A DNA stretch of 63,213 bases from Novosphingobium sp. FKTRR1 (GCF_020404405.1 NZ_JAIZDA010000023.1:1-63213); one strand, 5' to 3'. Counted from the first letter of the stretch, positions 7,370 through 16,559 are shown. A program made the numbers and translations. The notes: generated by a model from the sequence alone, not told the origin.

Positions 7370-8125
7370 TCAGCTTGCGTCGGTGATCAGGGTGCCGCCG
7401 TCGACCACCAGATTGTGCCCGGTGACAAAGCCGCCCGCCGCGCTGGCAAGGAACACCGCCGCGCCCGCGACTTCGGCAGGGGTGCCCGGACGGCGCAGCG
7501 GGGTCATCTGCATGCGCCGCGCCATGAAGTCCGGGTTGTCCAGCAAGGGTTGCGACAGTTCGGTGGCGATGAAGCCGGGCGAGATGGCATTGGCGCGCAC
7601 ACCCTGCGGCCCCCATTCGACCGCAAGGTTGCGCGCCAGTTGCGCCACCCCGGCCTTGGCCAGCGCATAGGCGTTGATCGCGCCATTGCCGCGCAGGCCC
7701 GACAGGCTGGCGATAAAGATGGCGCTGCCCGCGCGCTTGGCCAGATGCTGCCGCGCAAGGTTGGCCAGCACCACCTGGCTGCGCAAGTTGATCGCCATGA
7801 CGCGGGCATAGTCGGCAAGGTCAAGGCTGGCGAACGGCCCCGGCCTGCCGGTGATCCCGGCATTGCCGACCACGATGTCCAGCCCGCCGAGCGCCGCTAC
7901 CGTGCCGGTGACCAGCGCGCCCAGCGCCGCGTCGTCCGATACGTCGCAGGCGATGCCGACTTGCCCCAGTTCGCGGGCCACGCGCTCGGTATCGGCGGCA
8001 TCCTCGCTGGAGATGACCACTTGCGCGCCTGCCGCGATCATCGCTTCGGCAATGGCGCGACCGATCCCGCGGGTCGATCCGGTGACCAGTCCGCGCCGCC
8101 CGGTCAGGCTGAACAGGCCGCTCAT
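7370..8125 (-). CDS. SDR family oxidoreductase
   Basis: 251 aa, NAD(P)-dependent dehydrogenase. It has the Rossmann TGSTRGIG motif (about 15-22), NAG near residue 83, and the Ser...YxxxK triad (SLSG, then AYALAKAG). The C-terminal half follows the classical SDR pattern, ending VVDGGTL. The start at 8125 overlaps the cupin stop (ATGA). Third gene of the FAH-cupin-SDR operon. It probably oxidises or reduces a hydroxyl/keto intermediate of the pathway. Confidence 0.88.
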   Translation of the reverse strand: MSGLFSLTGRRGLVTGSTRGIGRAIAEAMIAAGAQVVISSEDAADTERVARELGQVGIACDVSDDAALGALVTGTVAALGGLDIVVGNAGITGRPGPFASLDLADYARVMAINLRSQVVLANLARQHLAKRAGSAIFIASLSGLRGNGAINAYALAKAGVAQLARNLAVEWGPQGVRANAISPGFIATELSQPLLDNPDFMARRMQMTPLRRPGTPAEVAGAAVFLASAAGGFVTGHNLVVDGGTLITDAS

Positions 8126-8637
8126 TTGTGGTCGGGCTTGTCCTCGGGCAGCGGCTGTCCGTTGTGCAGATAGGCCGGTGCCTCGATCAGGATGAAGGCG
8201 ATGCGGGTCGGCTGGTCGGTGGTGTTGCGCCACAAGTGGTTGGTGCCGCGCTGGATGATGATGCCGCCTTCGCGCACGGTGCGCTTGTGCCCGTCCTCCA
8301 GTTCCAGCTCGATCTCGCCCTTCAGGACGATGCCGTAATCGATGCTGTTGGTGCGGTGCATCGGGCTTTCCTTGCCCGGCAGCATGTCGACCACGCGGAT
8401 CACCGAGCCCTGATTGAGCGTCAGCCCGGCCTCGCGCAGCCGCCCGTCGGTTTCGTCGTTGTTGTCGGCCGGGACCGTCTCGGTGGTCCAGATCAGCAGG
8501 AAGCTGGCATCGCCCGACGGGATCATCCGGGTGGGCGTGACATCCTCGGACCGGAACACCGCGCGGCCATTTTCGTCATGCCCGGTGACGACCCGCTGGA
8601 CCGGCGGCAAGCCGCTGTCGGACAGGATTTCGCTCAT
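8122..8637 (-). CDS. Cupin domain protein
   Basis: 171 aa, single conserved β-barrel cupin. The two motifs are visible: PMHRTNSIDYGIVLKGEIEL (about 92-111) and GGIIIQRGTNHLWRN (about 123-137). The family is common beside fumarylacetoacetate-hydrolase genes in aromatic catabolic clusters, but the reaction is generally unknown; some members are dioxygenases or isomerases. The start overlaps the FAH stop and the stop overlaps the SDR start, both by ATGA, so tight co-translation is likely. Confidence 0.82.
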   Translation of the reverse strand: MSEILSDSGLPPVQRVVTGHDENGRAVFRSEDVTPTRMIPSGDASFLLIWTTETVPADNNDETDGRLREAGLTLNQGSVIRVVDMLPGKESPMHRTNSIDYGIVLKGEIELELEDGHKRTVREGGIIIQRGTNHLWRNTTDQPTRIAFILIEAPAYLHNGQPLPEDKPDHK

Positions 8638-9578
8638 GCCTGCACCACCGTCTGGTCGATCGTGCCGAACGGCGCGCGGCCATCGGGCAAGTGCGCCTCC
8701 ATCCGGACGGTATCGCCGAACCGCATGAACCCGGTGCGCGCCTCGCCATGGTCGACGATCTCGATCCCGCGCCGCTCGGCGATGCACGACGATCCGACTT
8801 CGCGGTAGCTCTCGTTGGAAACGGTGCCCGATCCGATCACCGTGCCCGCCACCAAGGCGCGGGTGCGCGCGGCGTGCGCAACCAGTTCGTCGAAGCCATA
8901 GGCCATCGGCTCGCCATCGGCGTTGCCGAACACTTGCCCGTTCCACTGCACTTCCAGCTTCAGCGCGGGGCGGAAGTTGCGCCAGGCATCGCCCAGTTCA
9001 TCGGGCGTGACCGCGAACGGTGCCATTCCGCACGGCGGCTTGGCCTGAATCCAGCCGAAGCCGGTTTTCATCTCGGGACCGGCCAGCTTGCGCAGCGACC
9101 AGTCGTTGATCTGCACGATCAGGCGGATATAGCGGTGCGCCTCGGCGGCGGGGGTGCCCAGCGGCACGGCGCTGACGATGATCCCGAACTCGCCCTCGAA
9201 GTCGATGCCCAGCGCCTCGTCCGCCATCGGCACTTTGGCGGTGGGGGCATAGAACGTGTCCGACACCCCCTGATACATCAGCGGGAAGTCGGCCTTGAGC
9301 GGTTCGTGGCCCAGCGCCTTGTCCATCAGCGCGCCGTGGCTGGGATAGACCGACCCGTCGAGCCACTGCCACGCGCGCGGCAAGGGCGCGAGCAGGCTGG
9401 CGCTGTCGAGGCTTTCGGGAAACGCGGTGATCGCGGCCAGTTGCGGCGCAACCGCGTCCCAATCCTCAAGCGCTGCCTGCAGTGTCTCGACCGGCGCCAG
9501 CGCATAGTGCGTGGCTTGCGGTGATACGATGATCAGCCGCCCGTCCTTGCTGCCGTTATCCAACGTGGCCAGACGCAT
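8634..9578 (-). CDS. Fumarylacetoacetate hydrolase family protein
   Basis: 314 aa. FAH enzymes cleave C-C bonds of β-diketones or act as decarboxylases/hydratases on ring-fission products, using a divalent metal. Metal-site residues are visible: FEGEFG with E128 and E130, and IND with D159. An N-terminal β-rich domain (1-90) precedes the catalytic fold. The start at 9578 has GGGAGA upstream. It leads the FAH-cupin-SDR operon and is divergent from the histidinol-dehydrogenase-like gene, with 166 bp of shared promoter space. Substrate cannot be inferred. Confidence 0.88.
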   Translation of the reverse strand: MRLATLDNGSKDGRLIIVSPQATHYALAPVETLQAALEDWDAVAPQLAAITAFPESLDSASLLAPLPRAWQWLDGSVYPSHGALMDKALGHEPLKADFPLMYQGVSDTFYAPTAKVPMADEALGIDFEGEFGIIVSAVPLGTPAAEAHRYIRLIVQINDWSLRKLAGPEMKTGFGWIQAKPPCGMAPFAVTPDELGDAWRNFRPALKLEVQWNGQVFGNADGEPMAYGFDELVAHAARTRALVAGTVIGSGTVSNESYREVGSSCIAERRGIEIVDHGEARTGFMRFGDTVRMEAHLPDGRAPFGTIDQTVVQA

Positions 9579-9744
9579 CGCAGAAATCTCCCAGACTATC
9601 CAATTGCGCCCAACTAACCTGCGCGCGCACATCCCGGCAACGGCATACGGTCGATAGGCTTGCATCGATAGCATGCGATGGTCGCGCGCGGCACGACATG
9701 CCAGACAGCGGCAAAACAGACCTTTGATGGGGAGATTTCCGGCG

Positions 9745-11076
9745 ATGGCCATTTGGCTCAAGCGCGGTGCCGCAGCGGACGTGAAAGCCGCCACCGACCG
9801 CAAAGTGCGCGATACCGTCGAGGCGGCGCTGGCCGATATCGAGGCGCGCGGCGACGTGGCCCTGCGCGAAATGAGCAACACCTTCGACGGCTGGGACCGC
9901 GAGGACTATCGCCTGAGCCAGTCCGAGATCGAGCAGGCGGTCGACAGCCTGACCCCGCAAGAGCGCAAGGACATCGAGTTCGCACAGACCCAGGTGCGCA
10001 ACTTCGCGCAGATCCAGCGCGCCTCGCTGCACGATGTCGAAGTCGAAACGCTGCCCGGCGTGATCCTTGGCCACAAGCACGTGCCGATCAACGCGGCGGG
10101 TTGCTATGTGCCCGGCGGCAAGTACCCGCTGCTGGCCAGCGCGCACATGAGCGTCATCACCGCCAAGGTTGCGGGCGTTTCGCGCGTGATCACCTGCGCC
10201 CCGCCGTTTCAGGGCAAGCCCGCGCGCGCCATCGTGGCGGCGCAGGCGATGGCCGGGGCCGACGCGATCTATGCGCTGGGTGGCATTCAGGCGATCGGCG
10301 CGATGGCGATCGGCACGCAGACGATCGATCCGGTCGATATTCTGGTCGGGCCGGGCAACGCCTTTGTCGCCGAAGCCAAGCGCCAGTTGTTCGGCCGGGT
10401 CGGCATCGACTTGTTCGCCGGGCCGACCGAAACGCTGATCATCGCCGACGAGATCGGCTGCGATCCCGAACTGGCCGCCACCGACATTCTCGGGCAGGTC
10501 GAGCACGGGCCGGACAGCCCCGGCGTGCTGCTGACCACCAGCGAAAAGCTGGCCCGCGCGACGATGGCCGAAATCGAGCGCCTGTTGCAGATCCTGCCCA
10601 CCGCCGACCACGCGCGCAAGGCGTGGGAGACCTTCGGCGAAGTGATCGTGGCCGAAAGCTGCGCAGAAATGGTGCGCATCGCCGACGAGATCGCCAGCGA
10701 ACACGTGCAGGTGATGACCGCCGATCCCGATTACTTCCTGCAGAACATGACCAACTATGGCGCGCTGTTCCTCGGGCCGCGCACCAATGTTTCGTTCGGG
10801 GACAAAGTGATCGGCACCAACCACACACTGCCCACGAAAAAGGCGGCGCGCTATACCGGTGGGCTGTGGGTGGGCAAGTTCCTGAAAACCTGCACTTATC
10901 AGAAAGTCCTGACCGACGAGGCGAGCACACTGGTCGGCGAATACTGCAGCCGCCTGTGCGCGCTCGAAGGCTTTGCCGGGCATGGCGAGCAGGCCAATAT
11001 CCGCGTGCGCCGCTATGGCGGCCGCAACGTGGCCTATGCCGGACAGGCCGAGCCCAGCGCACTGACGCGGGCATGA
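9745..11076 (+). CDS. Histidinol-dehydrogenase family alcohol dehydrogenase (HpsN-like)
   Basis: 443 aa. The family carries out a two-step NAD-dependent oxidation of a primary alcohol to a carboxylate. Zinc and catalytic positions are retained: QVEHG (Q and H near 251-254), SEH (catalytic E-H near 317-318), GDKVIGTNHTLPT (D and H near 352-358), and a C-terminal AGHGE His near 412. No other histidine-biosynthesis gene is nearby, and the context is catabolic. A catabolic relative such as the sulfopropanediol 3-dehydrogenase type is therefore more likely than HisD itself. The ATG at 9745 follows GGGGAG. First gene of a four-gene plus-strand operon. Confidence 0.82.
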   Translation: MAIWLKRGAAADVKAATDRKVRDTVEAALADIEARGDVALREMSNTFDGWDREDYRLSQSEIEQAVDSLTPQERKDIEFAQTQVRNFAQIQRASLHDVEVETLPGVILGHKHVPINAAGCYVPGGKYPLLASAHMSVITAKVAGVSRVITCAPPFQGKPARAIVAAQAMAGADAIYALGGIQAIGAMAIGTQTIDPVDILVGPGNAFVAEAKRQLFGRVGIDLFAGPTETLIIADEIGCDPELAATDILGQVEHGPDSPGVLLTTSEKLARATMAEIERLLQILPTADHARKAWETFGEVIVAESCAEMVRIADEIASEHVQVMTADPDYFLQNMTNYGALFLGPRTNVSFGDKVIGTNHTLPTKKAARYTGGLWVGKFLKTCTYQKVLTDEASTLVGEYCSRLCALEGFAGHGEQANIRVRRYGGRNVAYAGQAEPSALTRA

Positions 11077-11086
11077 GGGGGATCGC

Positions 11087-11851
11087 ATGACCCTGCCCAA
11101 GACCCCCAGCTTCCGGCTCGATGGCCGTCGCGCGCTGGTGACCGGCGCGGGGCGCGGCATCGGGCTGGCGGCGGCAGCAGCGCTGGCGCAGGCCGGGGCC
11201 GAAGTGACCTTGGCCGCACGCACCGCCAGCGAGATCGAGCAGGGCGCGCAGGCCATCCGCGACGCCGGGGGCATGGCAACTGCCGCCGTGCTCGATGTCG
11301 GCGATCTGGCGGCGGTGGAGGCGTTCTTCGCCGCGCGCCCGGCCTTCCACGTGCTGGTCAACAACGCCGGCACCAACCGCCCCAAGCCCTTGTGGGAGGT
11401 GACCCCCGACGATTACGACGCGGTGCTCGACCTCAACGTCAAAGCGGCGTTCTTCGTGGCGCAGCACGCGGTCAGGGCGATGCTGGCGGGCGGGATCACG
11501 GGCAGCCTGATCCACATGGGCAGCCAGATGGGCCACGTCGGCGGACCCAACCGCAGCCTTTATTGCGCCAGCAAGTGGGCGATCGAGGGGCTGAACAAGG
11601 CCTTCGCGCTCGATCTGGCGCCACACGGCATCCGCAGCAACACGATCGCCCCCACCTTCATCGAAACCCCGCTGACCAGACCCTTTTTCGAGGATGCGGC
11701 GTTCAAGGCCAGCGTGCTGGCCAAGATCAAGCTGGGGCGGCTGGGGCAAGTGGAAGACCTGATGGGCGCGGTGCTGTTCCTCGCCAGCGATGCCTCCGCC
11801 CTCATGACCGGAACCAGCCTCGTCGTCGATGGCGGCTGGACGGCCGACTAA
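11087..11851 (+). CDS. SDR family oxidoreductase
   Basis: 254 aa. It has the Rossmann motif TGAGRGIG (19-26), NNAG near 94, and the active site Ser in MGSQ and Tyr/Lys in YCASK (about 158-162). It ends VVDGGWTAD as in classical SDRs. It lies 10 bp after the HisD-like gene and 12 bp before the hydrolase, so it is clearly in the operon. It probably acts on a pathway alcohol or ketone. Confidence 0.88.
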   Translation: MTLPKTPSFRLDGRRALVTGAGRGIGLAAAAALAQAGAEVTLAARTASEIEQGAQAIRDAGGMATAAVLDVGDLAAVEAFFAARPAFHVLVNNAGTNRPKPLWEVTPDDYDAVLDLNVKAAFFVAQHAVRAMLAGGITGSLIHMGSQMGHVGGPNRSLYCASKWAIEGLNKAFALDLAPHGIRSNTIAPTFIETPLTRPFFEDAAFKASVLAKIKLGRLGQVEDLMGAVLFLASDASALMTGTSLVVDGGWTAD

Positions 11852-11863
11852 AGGATACATGCG

Positions 11864-13015
11864 ATGTTCGAACCCTTTCCCGGAAACTATGTGTGGAACC
11901 TTGCCACCAATCTGGCGCTGGTCGCCGGTGGCAACCATGGCGAGATCGACGAGGCCTGCCGCCCGGTGCGCGAAGCCGCCAAGGCCGGAGCCGACGCCGG
12001 GTCGGCGGTGCTGTTCGACAGCTGGGTCAGGGTGGCCGATCAGGTAGCGGCCAACGCCGATGCCGACCTTGCCGCCGGTTACACGCTGTCGGCCGGGTCG
12101 AAGTACTTGCGCGCCAGCGGATACTACCTTGCCGCCGAACGGATGCAGAGCCGCGACTACGCCCCGCGCTGGGCCGCCTATGCGCGCGGGCTGGAGCTGT
12201 ACCACAAGGGTTCGGCCTTGCGCGGGCTCAACGTCGACACAGTAGAGATCCCCTATGAGGGCAGCAGCTATACCGCGATCTTCGTCCACGACGGATCGGG
12301 CACGCCGCGCCCCACGCTCGTCTCGGTCAACGGGCTCGATTCGATGAAGGAGCAGGTCAACATGGCGGGCCACGGCCTTGCCAACCTTGAGCGCGGGATC
12401 AACACGCTGTTCGTCGACCAGCCCGGCACCGGCGAGGCGATCCGCCTGCGCAACCTGCCCGCGATCTATGACGCCGAGCGCTGGGGCAGCCCGGCGTTCG
12501 ACTACCTGCTGACCCGCAGCGACGTGATCCATTCCAAGATCGGCATCTTCGGCCTGTCGTTCGGCGGCTATCACGCGCCGCGCATCGCCGCCAACGATCC
12601 GCGCTATGCCCTGTGCGCGGTGATGGGCGCCAACCACGTGTGGGGCCAGCGCCAGCGCGAGCGGGTGACGAACGAGGGCGAGAACCCGGTGCCGCACTAC
12701 TGGGACCACGTGCTGTGGGTGTTCGGCTTCGAAGACCGCGATGCGTTCCTGACTTATGCCGACCAGATCACGCTGGACGGGCAGGTGGAAAAGATCCGCG
12801 TGCCGTTCCTGATCACCCATGGCGAGAACGACCGCCAGATCCCCGCCTTCAACGCGCAACTGTCGTACGATCAGGCGGTCAACAGCCCCAAGCGCGCGCT
12901 GCGCATGTTCACCAAGGCCGACTTCGAGGTCGAGCATTGCGGTGCAGACAATGGCACCGGCATGCGCGACTACATCGCCGACTGGTGCGCCGAAACCTTT
13001 GCCGAAATGGGCTGA
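11864..13015 (+). CDS. α/β-hydrolase, 2,6-dihydroxypseudooxynicotine hydrolase-like, copy 1
   Basis: 383 aa. An N-terminal helical cap (about 1-130) precedes an α/β-hydrolase core. The nucleophile motif is GLSFGGYHAPR (Ser about 231), acid in GENDRQI (about 323), and His in EHCGAD (about 358). This architecture matches the family of C-C bond hydrolases typified by 2,6-dihydroxypseudooxynicotine hydrolase, which cleave β-keto side chains from rings. A paralogue lies at 33254-34411. Operon position after the dehydrogenases suggests a chain-cleavage step. Substrate unknown. Confidence 0.8.
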   Translation: MFEPFPGNYVWNLATNLALVAGGNHGEIDEACRPVREAAKAGADAGSAVLFDSWVRVADQVAANADADLAAGYTLSAGSKYLRASGYYLAAERMQSRDYAPRWAAYARGLELYHKGSALRGLNVDTVEIPYEGSSYTAIFVHDGSGTPRPTLVSVNGLDSMKEQVNMAGHGLANLERGINTLFVDQPGTGEAIRLRNLPAIYDAERWGSPAFDYLLTRSDVIHSKIGIFGLSFGGYHAPRIAANDPRYALCAVMGANHVWGQRQRERVTNEGENPVPHYWDHVLWVFGFEDRDAFLTYADQITLDGQVEKIRVPFLITHGENDRQIPAFNAQLSYDQAVNSPKRALRMFTKADFEVEHCGADNGTGMRDYIADWCAETFAEMG

Positions 13016-13021
13016 GGCGCG

Positions 13022-13429
13022 GTGGCTGAGTTCACCTTCCATCACGGCGGGGTGTCGGTGCCCAGCCTTGACGAGGCGATCGCGTGGTACGGGCACGTGC
13101 TGGGCTTCGCGGTGGAAAAGCGCTTCTATATCGAGGCGGCGCGCAGCCACACCGCGATGCTGCGCAAAGGGCCGCTGCGCTTCGAGGTGTTCGAGGTCGC
13201 AGGCGCCGCCCCCCTGCCCGAAGATCGCCGCCACCCCCCGCGCGATGTGAAAACCCACGGCAACAAGCACGTCGCCTTCCGCGTCGCCGACCTTGAGGCG
13301 TTCCTTGTCGAAATGGCCGACAAAGGCGCGGACGTGGCCTTCGTCGTGCGCGAGGCCTTCGGCAAAGGCTGCTTCATCCGCGACTGCGCGGGCAACCTGA
13401 TCGAATTCGTCGAGGAACCCGAAGGCTAG
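13022..13429 (+). CDS. Single-domain VOC (glyoxalase-fold) protein
   Basis: 135 aa. One βαβββ pair with likely metal ligands His near residues 7-8 (FHHGGVSV), His about 83 (KHVAFRV) and Glu about 128 (LIEFVE). This H/H/E set is typical of metal-binding VOC isomerases, epimerases and lyases. GTG start at 13022 with GAGG just upstream, 6 bp after the hydrolase stop. Last gene of the plus-strand operon, convergent with the next gene. Confidence 0.78.
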   Translation: MAEFTFHHGGVSVPSLDEAIAWYGHVLGFAVEKRFYIEAARSHTAMLRKGPLRFEVFEVAGAAPLPEDRRHPPRDVKTHGNKHVAFRVADLEAFLVEMADKGADVAFVVREAFGKGCFIRDCAGNLIEFVEEPEG

Positions 13430-13562
13430 GCCGCGCGGACAGCCGACAACAGGTGGTACGGCGGGACGGGGTGGGGAACGGACATTTCCTCTTCCAAACC
13501 CCCGTCGCCCCGTGTCAAGCACGCGGCGACGGTTGGAGACGCTGCTCTCGCCAGCCTCACGC

Positions 13563-14633
13563 TCAGATGGCGTGTTCGTCCTCTTCGGTGATTTCGGCGA
13601 GTTTGCCTGCGACCGGCTGCTTGCCCGGCGCGGACTTGCGGTAGGCGGCGAAGCTCTTGCGGTCGGCGTCGAAGGTCATGTCCCAGGGGATGTTTTCGCC
13701 GCGGAAGATCGGCGGGGCGTTGTTGGCCCACAGCAATGATCCGAAGCGGAAATCCCACGCGCGCGGCACCCAGTTGTCGTCAAGGTAATCGGTGTCGGCA
13801 TGATACTCGGCCTCGCCGCCCTTGCCCGGAATGTCGCAGTAGTAATAGATCGCGCTGGAAATGCGGTGGCGCGAGATGCCGCCCGAACTGTTCATGCTCG
13901 TGTTCTTCCAGCCGCGCGCCTCCATCAGGTTGGCGCCGAGCATCACCTCGTCGATATCGTCCATGCCAAAGGCGATGTGCATGAACTTGAAGTGATCGGG
14001 CGCGAACGGCAGGTCGCAGTTCACCCAGAAGATCGAATGGTGCTCGAACGTGCCCCCGGCGCGCGCGAAGATGCCCACGCCCTTGGAATGGTCGGCATAG
14101 CGGAAGCCCAGGTGCCGTTCGTAGAACTCGAAACTGCCGACGTAATCGGGCGAGAAGAACACGACGTGGTTGATCGTCTTGGGGATCGCCTTGTGCCGCC
14201 AGATGCGGTGCTGGTTGAAGCGCGGCTGGTTGCCGGGGGTGTTGACCGGGCTGGCCTCGCTGACCACGGGGCGCTTGTCCCACACGCGCAAGGCGATCGG
14301 CTGGCCATCGGGACAGACGCAATGCACGGTGCCGTCGGCGTCGCGGGTGACGGCCACTTCGCTGGCCAGACTGGCGGCGATGCGGTCAAGGTTCCGGGCC
14401 GTGTCGACGCCCCACACGGTTTCCTTCACGCCATTGCCGGCGAACGGATCGGGCGAGGGCAAACGGGCGTCGCCATGCGCCACCACGATCACGCGGCTGC
14501 CCGAAGCGAGGCGGAACACCGCTTCGGTGGAAGAGACGCTTTCCACCGGCAGGCCGAAATCGGTCCAGAACCGCGCGTGCTCGGCCAGATCATCGACGCC
14601 GAACAGGACGCTTTCGACACCCAGAATTGTCAT
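13563..14633 (-). CDS. Two-domain VOC extradiol dioxygenase-like protein
   Basis: 356 aa. An N-terminal VOC module (about 1-120) and a C-terminal module (about 150-300) contain INHVVFFSPD and FKFMHIAFGMDDID, each giving a metal-type His, and a Glu in GEAEYHAD. This is the plan of type I extradiol ring-cleavage dioxygenases (Fe/Mn, meta cleavage). Sequence drift in the C-terminal 60 residues, which are charged, makes the exact family uncertain. Start 14633 has GGGAG upstream. Single-gene unit, 109 bp after the small membrane protein gene and possibly sharing its transcript. Confidence 0.75.
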   Translation of the reverse strand: MTILGVESVLFGVDDLAEHARFWTDFGLPVESVSSTEAVFRLASGSRVIVVAHGDARLPSPDPFAGNGVKETVWGVDTARNLDRIAASLASEVAVTRDADGTVHCVCPDGQPIALRVWDKRPVVSEASPVNTPGNQPRFNQHRIWRHKAIPKTINHVVFFSPDYVGSFEFYERHLGFRYADHSKGVGIFARAGGTFEHHSIFWVNCDLPFAPDHFKFMHIAFGMDDIDEVMLGANLMEARGWKNTSMNSSGGISRHRISSAIYYYCDIPGKGGEAEYHADTDYLDDNWVPRAWDFRFGSLLWANNAPPIFRGENIPWDMTFDADRKSFAAYRKSAPGKQPVAGKLAEITEEDEHAI

Positions 14634-14742
14634 GGAATTCTCCCAACCTCTTGGCCGCCGGTTATGGCGGACCAAAGGGTCGGGCAAAAACGCAAAGCAT
14701 GGGTTCGTTGCTATCGGTTTGGCGAAAGCCGGATCGACGCGC

Positions 14743-14973
14743 CTATTTCCTGAACAGGATGGTCAGCAGGAACAGCACGGTGCGCCAATCGAGCAGCCTC
14801 AGCGCGGCGCGCGCCTCGGCCGGGGTCAGCTTGGCGACCATCGGCATCGCGCCGAAGATCTTGCCCCGGATGACCAGCGTGTTGCCGTCGCGCTCCAGCT
14901 TGCGGATCGCCATCAGTTCCTTGTCGTTGGCGTCGAGGATTCTGGCGACCACCGGCTTGCCCGTCTTGTTCAT
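14743..14973 (-). CDS. Small protein with C-terminal hydrophobic segment
   Basis: 76 aa, MNKTGKPVVARILDA..., ending with LLDWRTVLFLLTILFRK, a possible membrane or amphipathic helix (60-75). Its ATG shares a base with the flavoprotein stop (TGATG), so it is coupled to that gene. No family recognised. The coupling suggests a partner of the CrtI-like enzyme, for example a membrane tether. Confidence 0.6.
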   Translation of the reverse strand: MNKTGKPVVARILDANDKELMAIRKLERDGNTLVIRGKIFGAMPMVAKLTPAEARAALRLLDWRTVLFLLTILFRK

Positions 14974-16559
14974 CACACCGCCCTCCCGCAGACTTTGTCG
15001 TAATCGAGCCCCATGTCGTCCATCATCTGGATCGCGGTGGCGCGCCCGGCGCCGAACACCCCGCCGCCCGGATGCATGAACGGCCCGGCAAGATAGAGCC
15101 CCTCCACCCCCGGCACCCGGAACGAGCCGAGATCGGGCGTCGGACGGTGCCCCGCCGACTGGTAGAAGAACGGCGCGCAGCCGTGCGCATCGCCTTCCAC
15201 CATGCTGTTGGGACTGCCGCGTTCGTGGTCGAGCGGTGAGCAGACCTTGCGGCCAAGGATGTTGTCGTCGCCCAGATTCCGGTAGAACTTGCGGAACTGC
15301 GCCAGCGCGCGGTCGGCGTGTTCCTCCTTTTGCGCATCCCACGCGGCGGCGCCGCCATCGAACAGGCGATAGGGCCCGAAGTTGACGCCATAGAACACGC
15401 CCGCTCCCGCAGGCGCGCGGCTGGGGTCGAAGATGGTGTTGTCGCCGCCCGCGATCAGCCGCGCAGAGACTTCGCCCCGGCGCAGCTTGTCGTATTCAAG
15501 GCACATGTCGCGCACGGTGTAGAAGTCCATCAGTTCGGTCATCATCGCGTTGCAATCGTTGCCGACGCGCAGTTGCAGCCGCTCCTTGAGCGCAAGGTGC
15601 GTCAGGTTGATCGAGAACGTCGACTGCGTGACCCGCTCGGCGCGTTGCAGCACAGGCTCGGGCGTTTCGCCCACGAACTGACGCAGCTTGTGCGGGTGGA
15701 TCTGGCCGATCACGCCATCGCGCGCGGCAATCCGCTCGCCATCCTCAAGCTCCACCCCCACCGCCTTGCCCGATGCCACCAGCACCCGCGCGACCGGACT
15801 GTTCAGCCGCACTTCGCCGCCAAAGTGTTCGAGCGCGCGGACCAGCGCGTGGCTCAACTGCCCCGACCCGCCCCTGGGCATCGAGCAGCCGAAGGTGTGG
15901 ATGATGCCCGGCATCACGAAGGCGCCCATGCCGGTGCCCAGTTCATCGGGCATCTGCAGGTTCTCGGTGACCATGCGCACGATGTGCACTTTCAGCAGGT
16001 CGCTGTCGAAATAGGCATCGACGATATCCAGCGCGGTGCGCTGCATCAGGTCGAGCAGGAAGCGCCCTTCGTCCGACTGGTCCATCATCGCCACGAACGC
16101 GCCCAGCGGAAACGGCGGGGCGTACATCCCGCTCATCAGCATGGGCAGCGCGGTCTGGCTCATCTGCACGAACTTGCGATAGGCCTGCGCGTCCTTTTCC
16201 GAGGTGACGCGGGCCAGTTCCTCGCACGTGCGGTCGAGATCCTTGTAGCTGCGGATGACGGTGCCATCCTCCCAGATGCTGACGTGGACCAGATCGGGAT
16301 AGATGTATTCCAGCCCGAACTTGCCGAGCAGCCCCAGCTCATCCTCGCGCAGCAAGGGGTTGCCCTGGATCATGATGTGCACGTTCGAATGCTCGTCGTG
16401 CCAGAAGCCCGGCCGGATCAGCTCGCGCGTCGAAACCCCGCCGCCGACGTGGCCCTTGGCTTCGAGCACGAGCACTTTCTTGCCCGCCTTGGCCATATAG
16501 GCGGCGGCGGTCAGGCCGTTGTGCCCCGCGCCCATCACCACGATGTCATACTGGCTCAT
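14973..16559 (-). CDS. CrtI/phytoene-desaturase-like FAD oxidoreductase
   Basis: 528 aa. The N-terminal dinucleotide-binding fold GAGHNGLTAAAYMAKAG (10-26) is followed by LEAKGHVGGG. The C-terminal FAD motif is GLYLAGPFMHPGGGVFGAGRA (about 490-510). The family includes carotenoid desaturases and many uncharacterised amine or ring oxidoreductases. No carotenoid genes are near, so a catabolic desaturation or oxidation is more likely. It overlaps the upstream SDR stop by 4 bp (ATGA). Confidence 0.82.
   Translation of the reverse strand: MSQYDIVVMGAGHNGLTAAAYMAKAGKKVLVLEAKGHVGGGVSTRELIRPGFWHDEHSNVHIMIQGNPLLREDELGLLGKFGLEYIYPDLVHVSIWEDGTVIRSYKDLDRTCEELARVTSEKDAQAYRKFVQMSQTALPMLMSGMYAPPFPLGAFVAMMDQSDEGRFLLDLMQRTALDIVDAYFDSDLLKVHIVRMVTENLQMPDELGTGMGAFVMPGIIHTFGCSMPRGGSGQLSHALVRALEHFGGEVRLNSPVARVLVASGKAVGVELEDGERIAARDGVIGQIHPHKLRQFVGETPEPVLQRAERVTQSTFSINLTHLALKERLQLRVGNDCNAMMTELMDFYTVRDMCLEYDKLRRGEVSARLIAGGDNTIFDPSRAPAGAGVFYGVNFGPYRLFDGGAAAWDAQKEEHADRALAQFRKFYRNLGDDNILGRKVCSPLDHERGSPNSMVEGDAHGCAPFFYQSAGHRPTPDLGSFRVPGVEGLYLAGPFMHPGGGVFGAGRATAIQMMDDMGLDYDKVCGRAV

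Noticed and set aside
9745..11076. True histidine biosynthesis hisD
   Set aside because: No other his gene is adjacent and all neighbours are catabolic; family members in such settings act on other alcohols.
9556..13522. Very long open frames antisense to the HisD/SDR/hydrolase operon (609 and 1027 codons)
   Set aside because: High-GC genes give long antisense frames; these encode Arg/Gly/Ala-rich sequence with no domains, while the plus strand has clear enzyme motifs.
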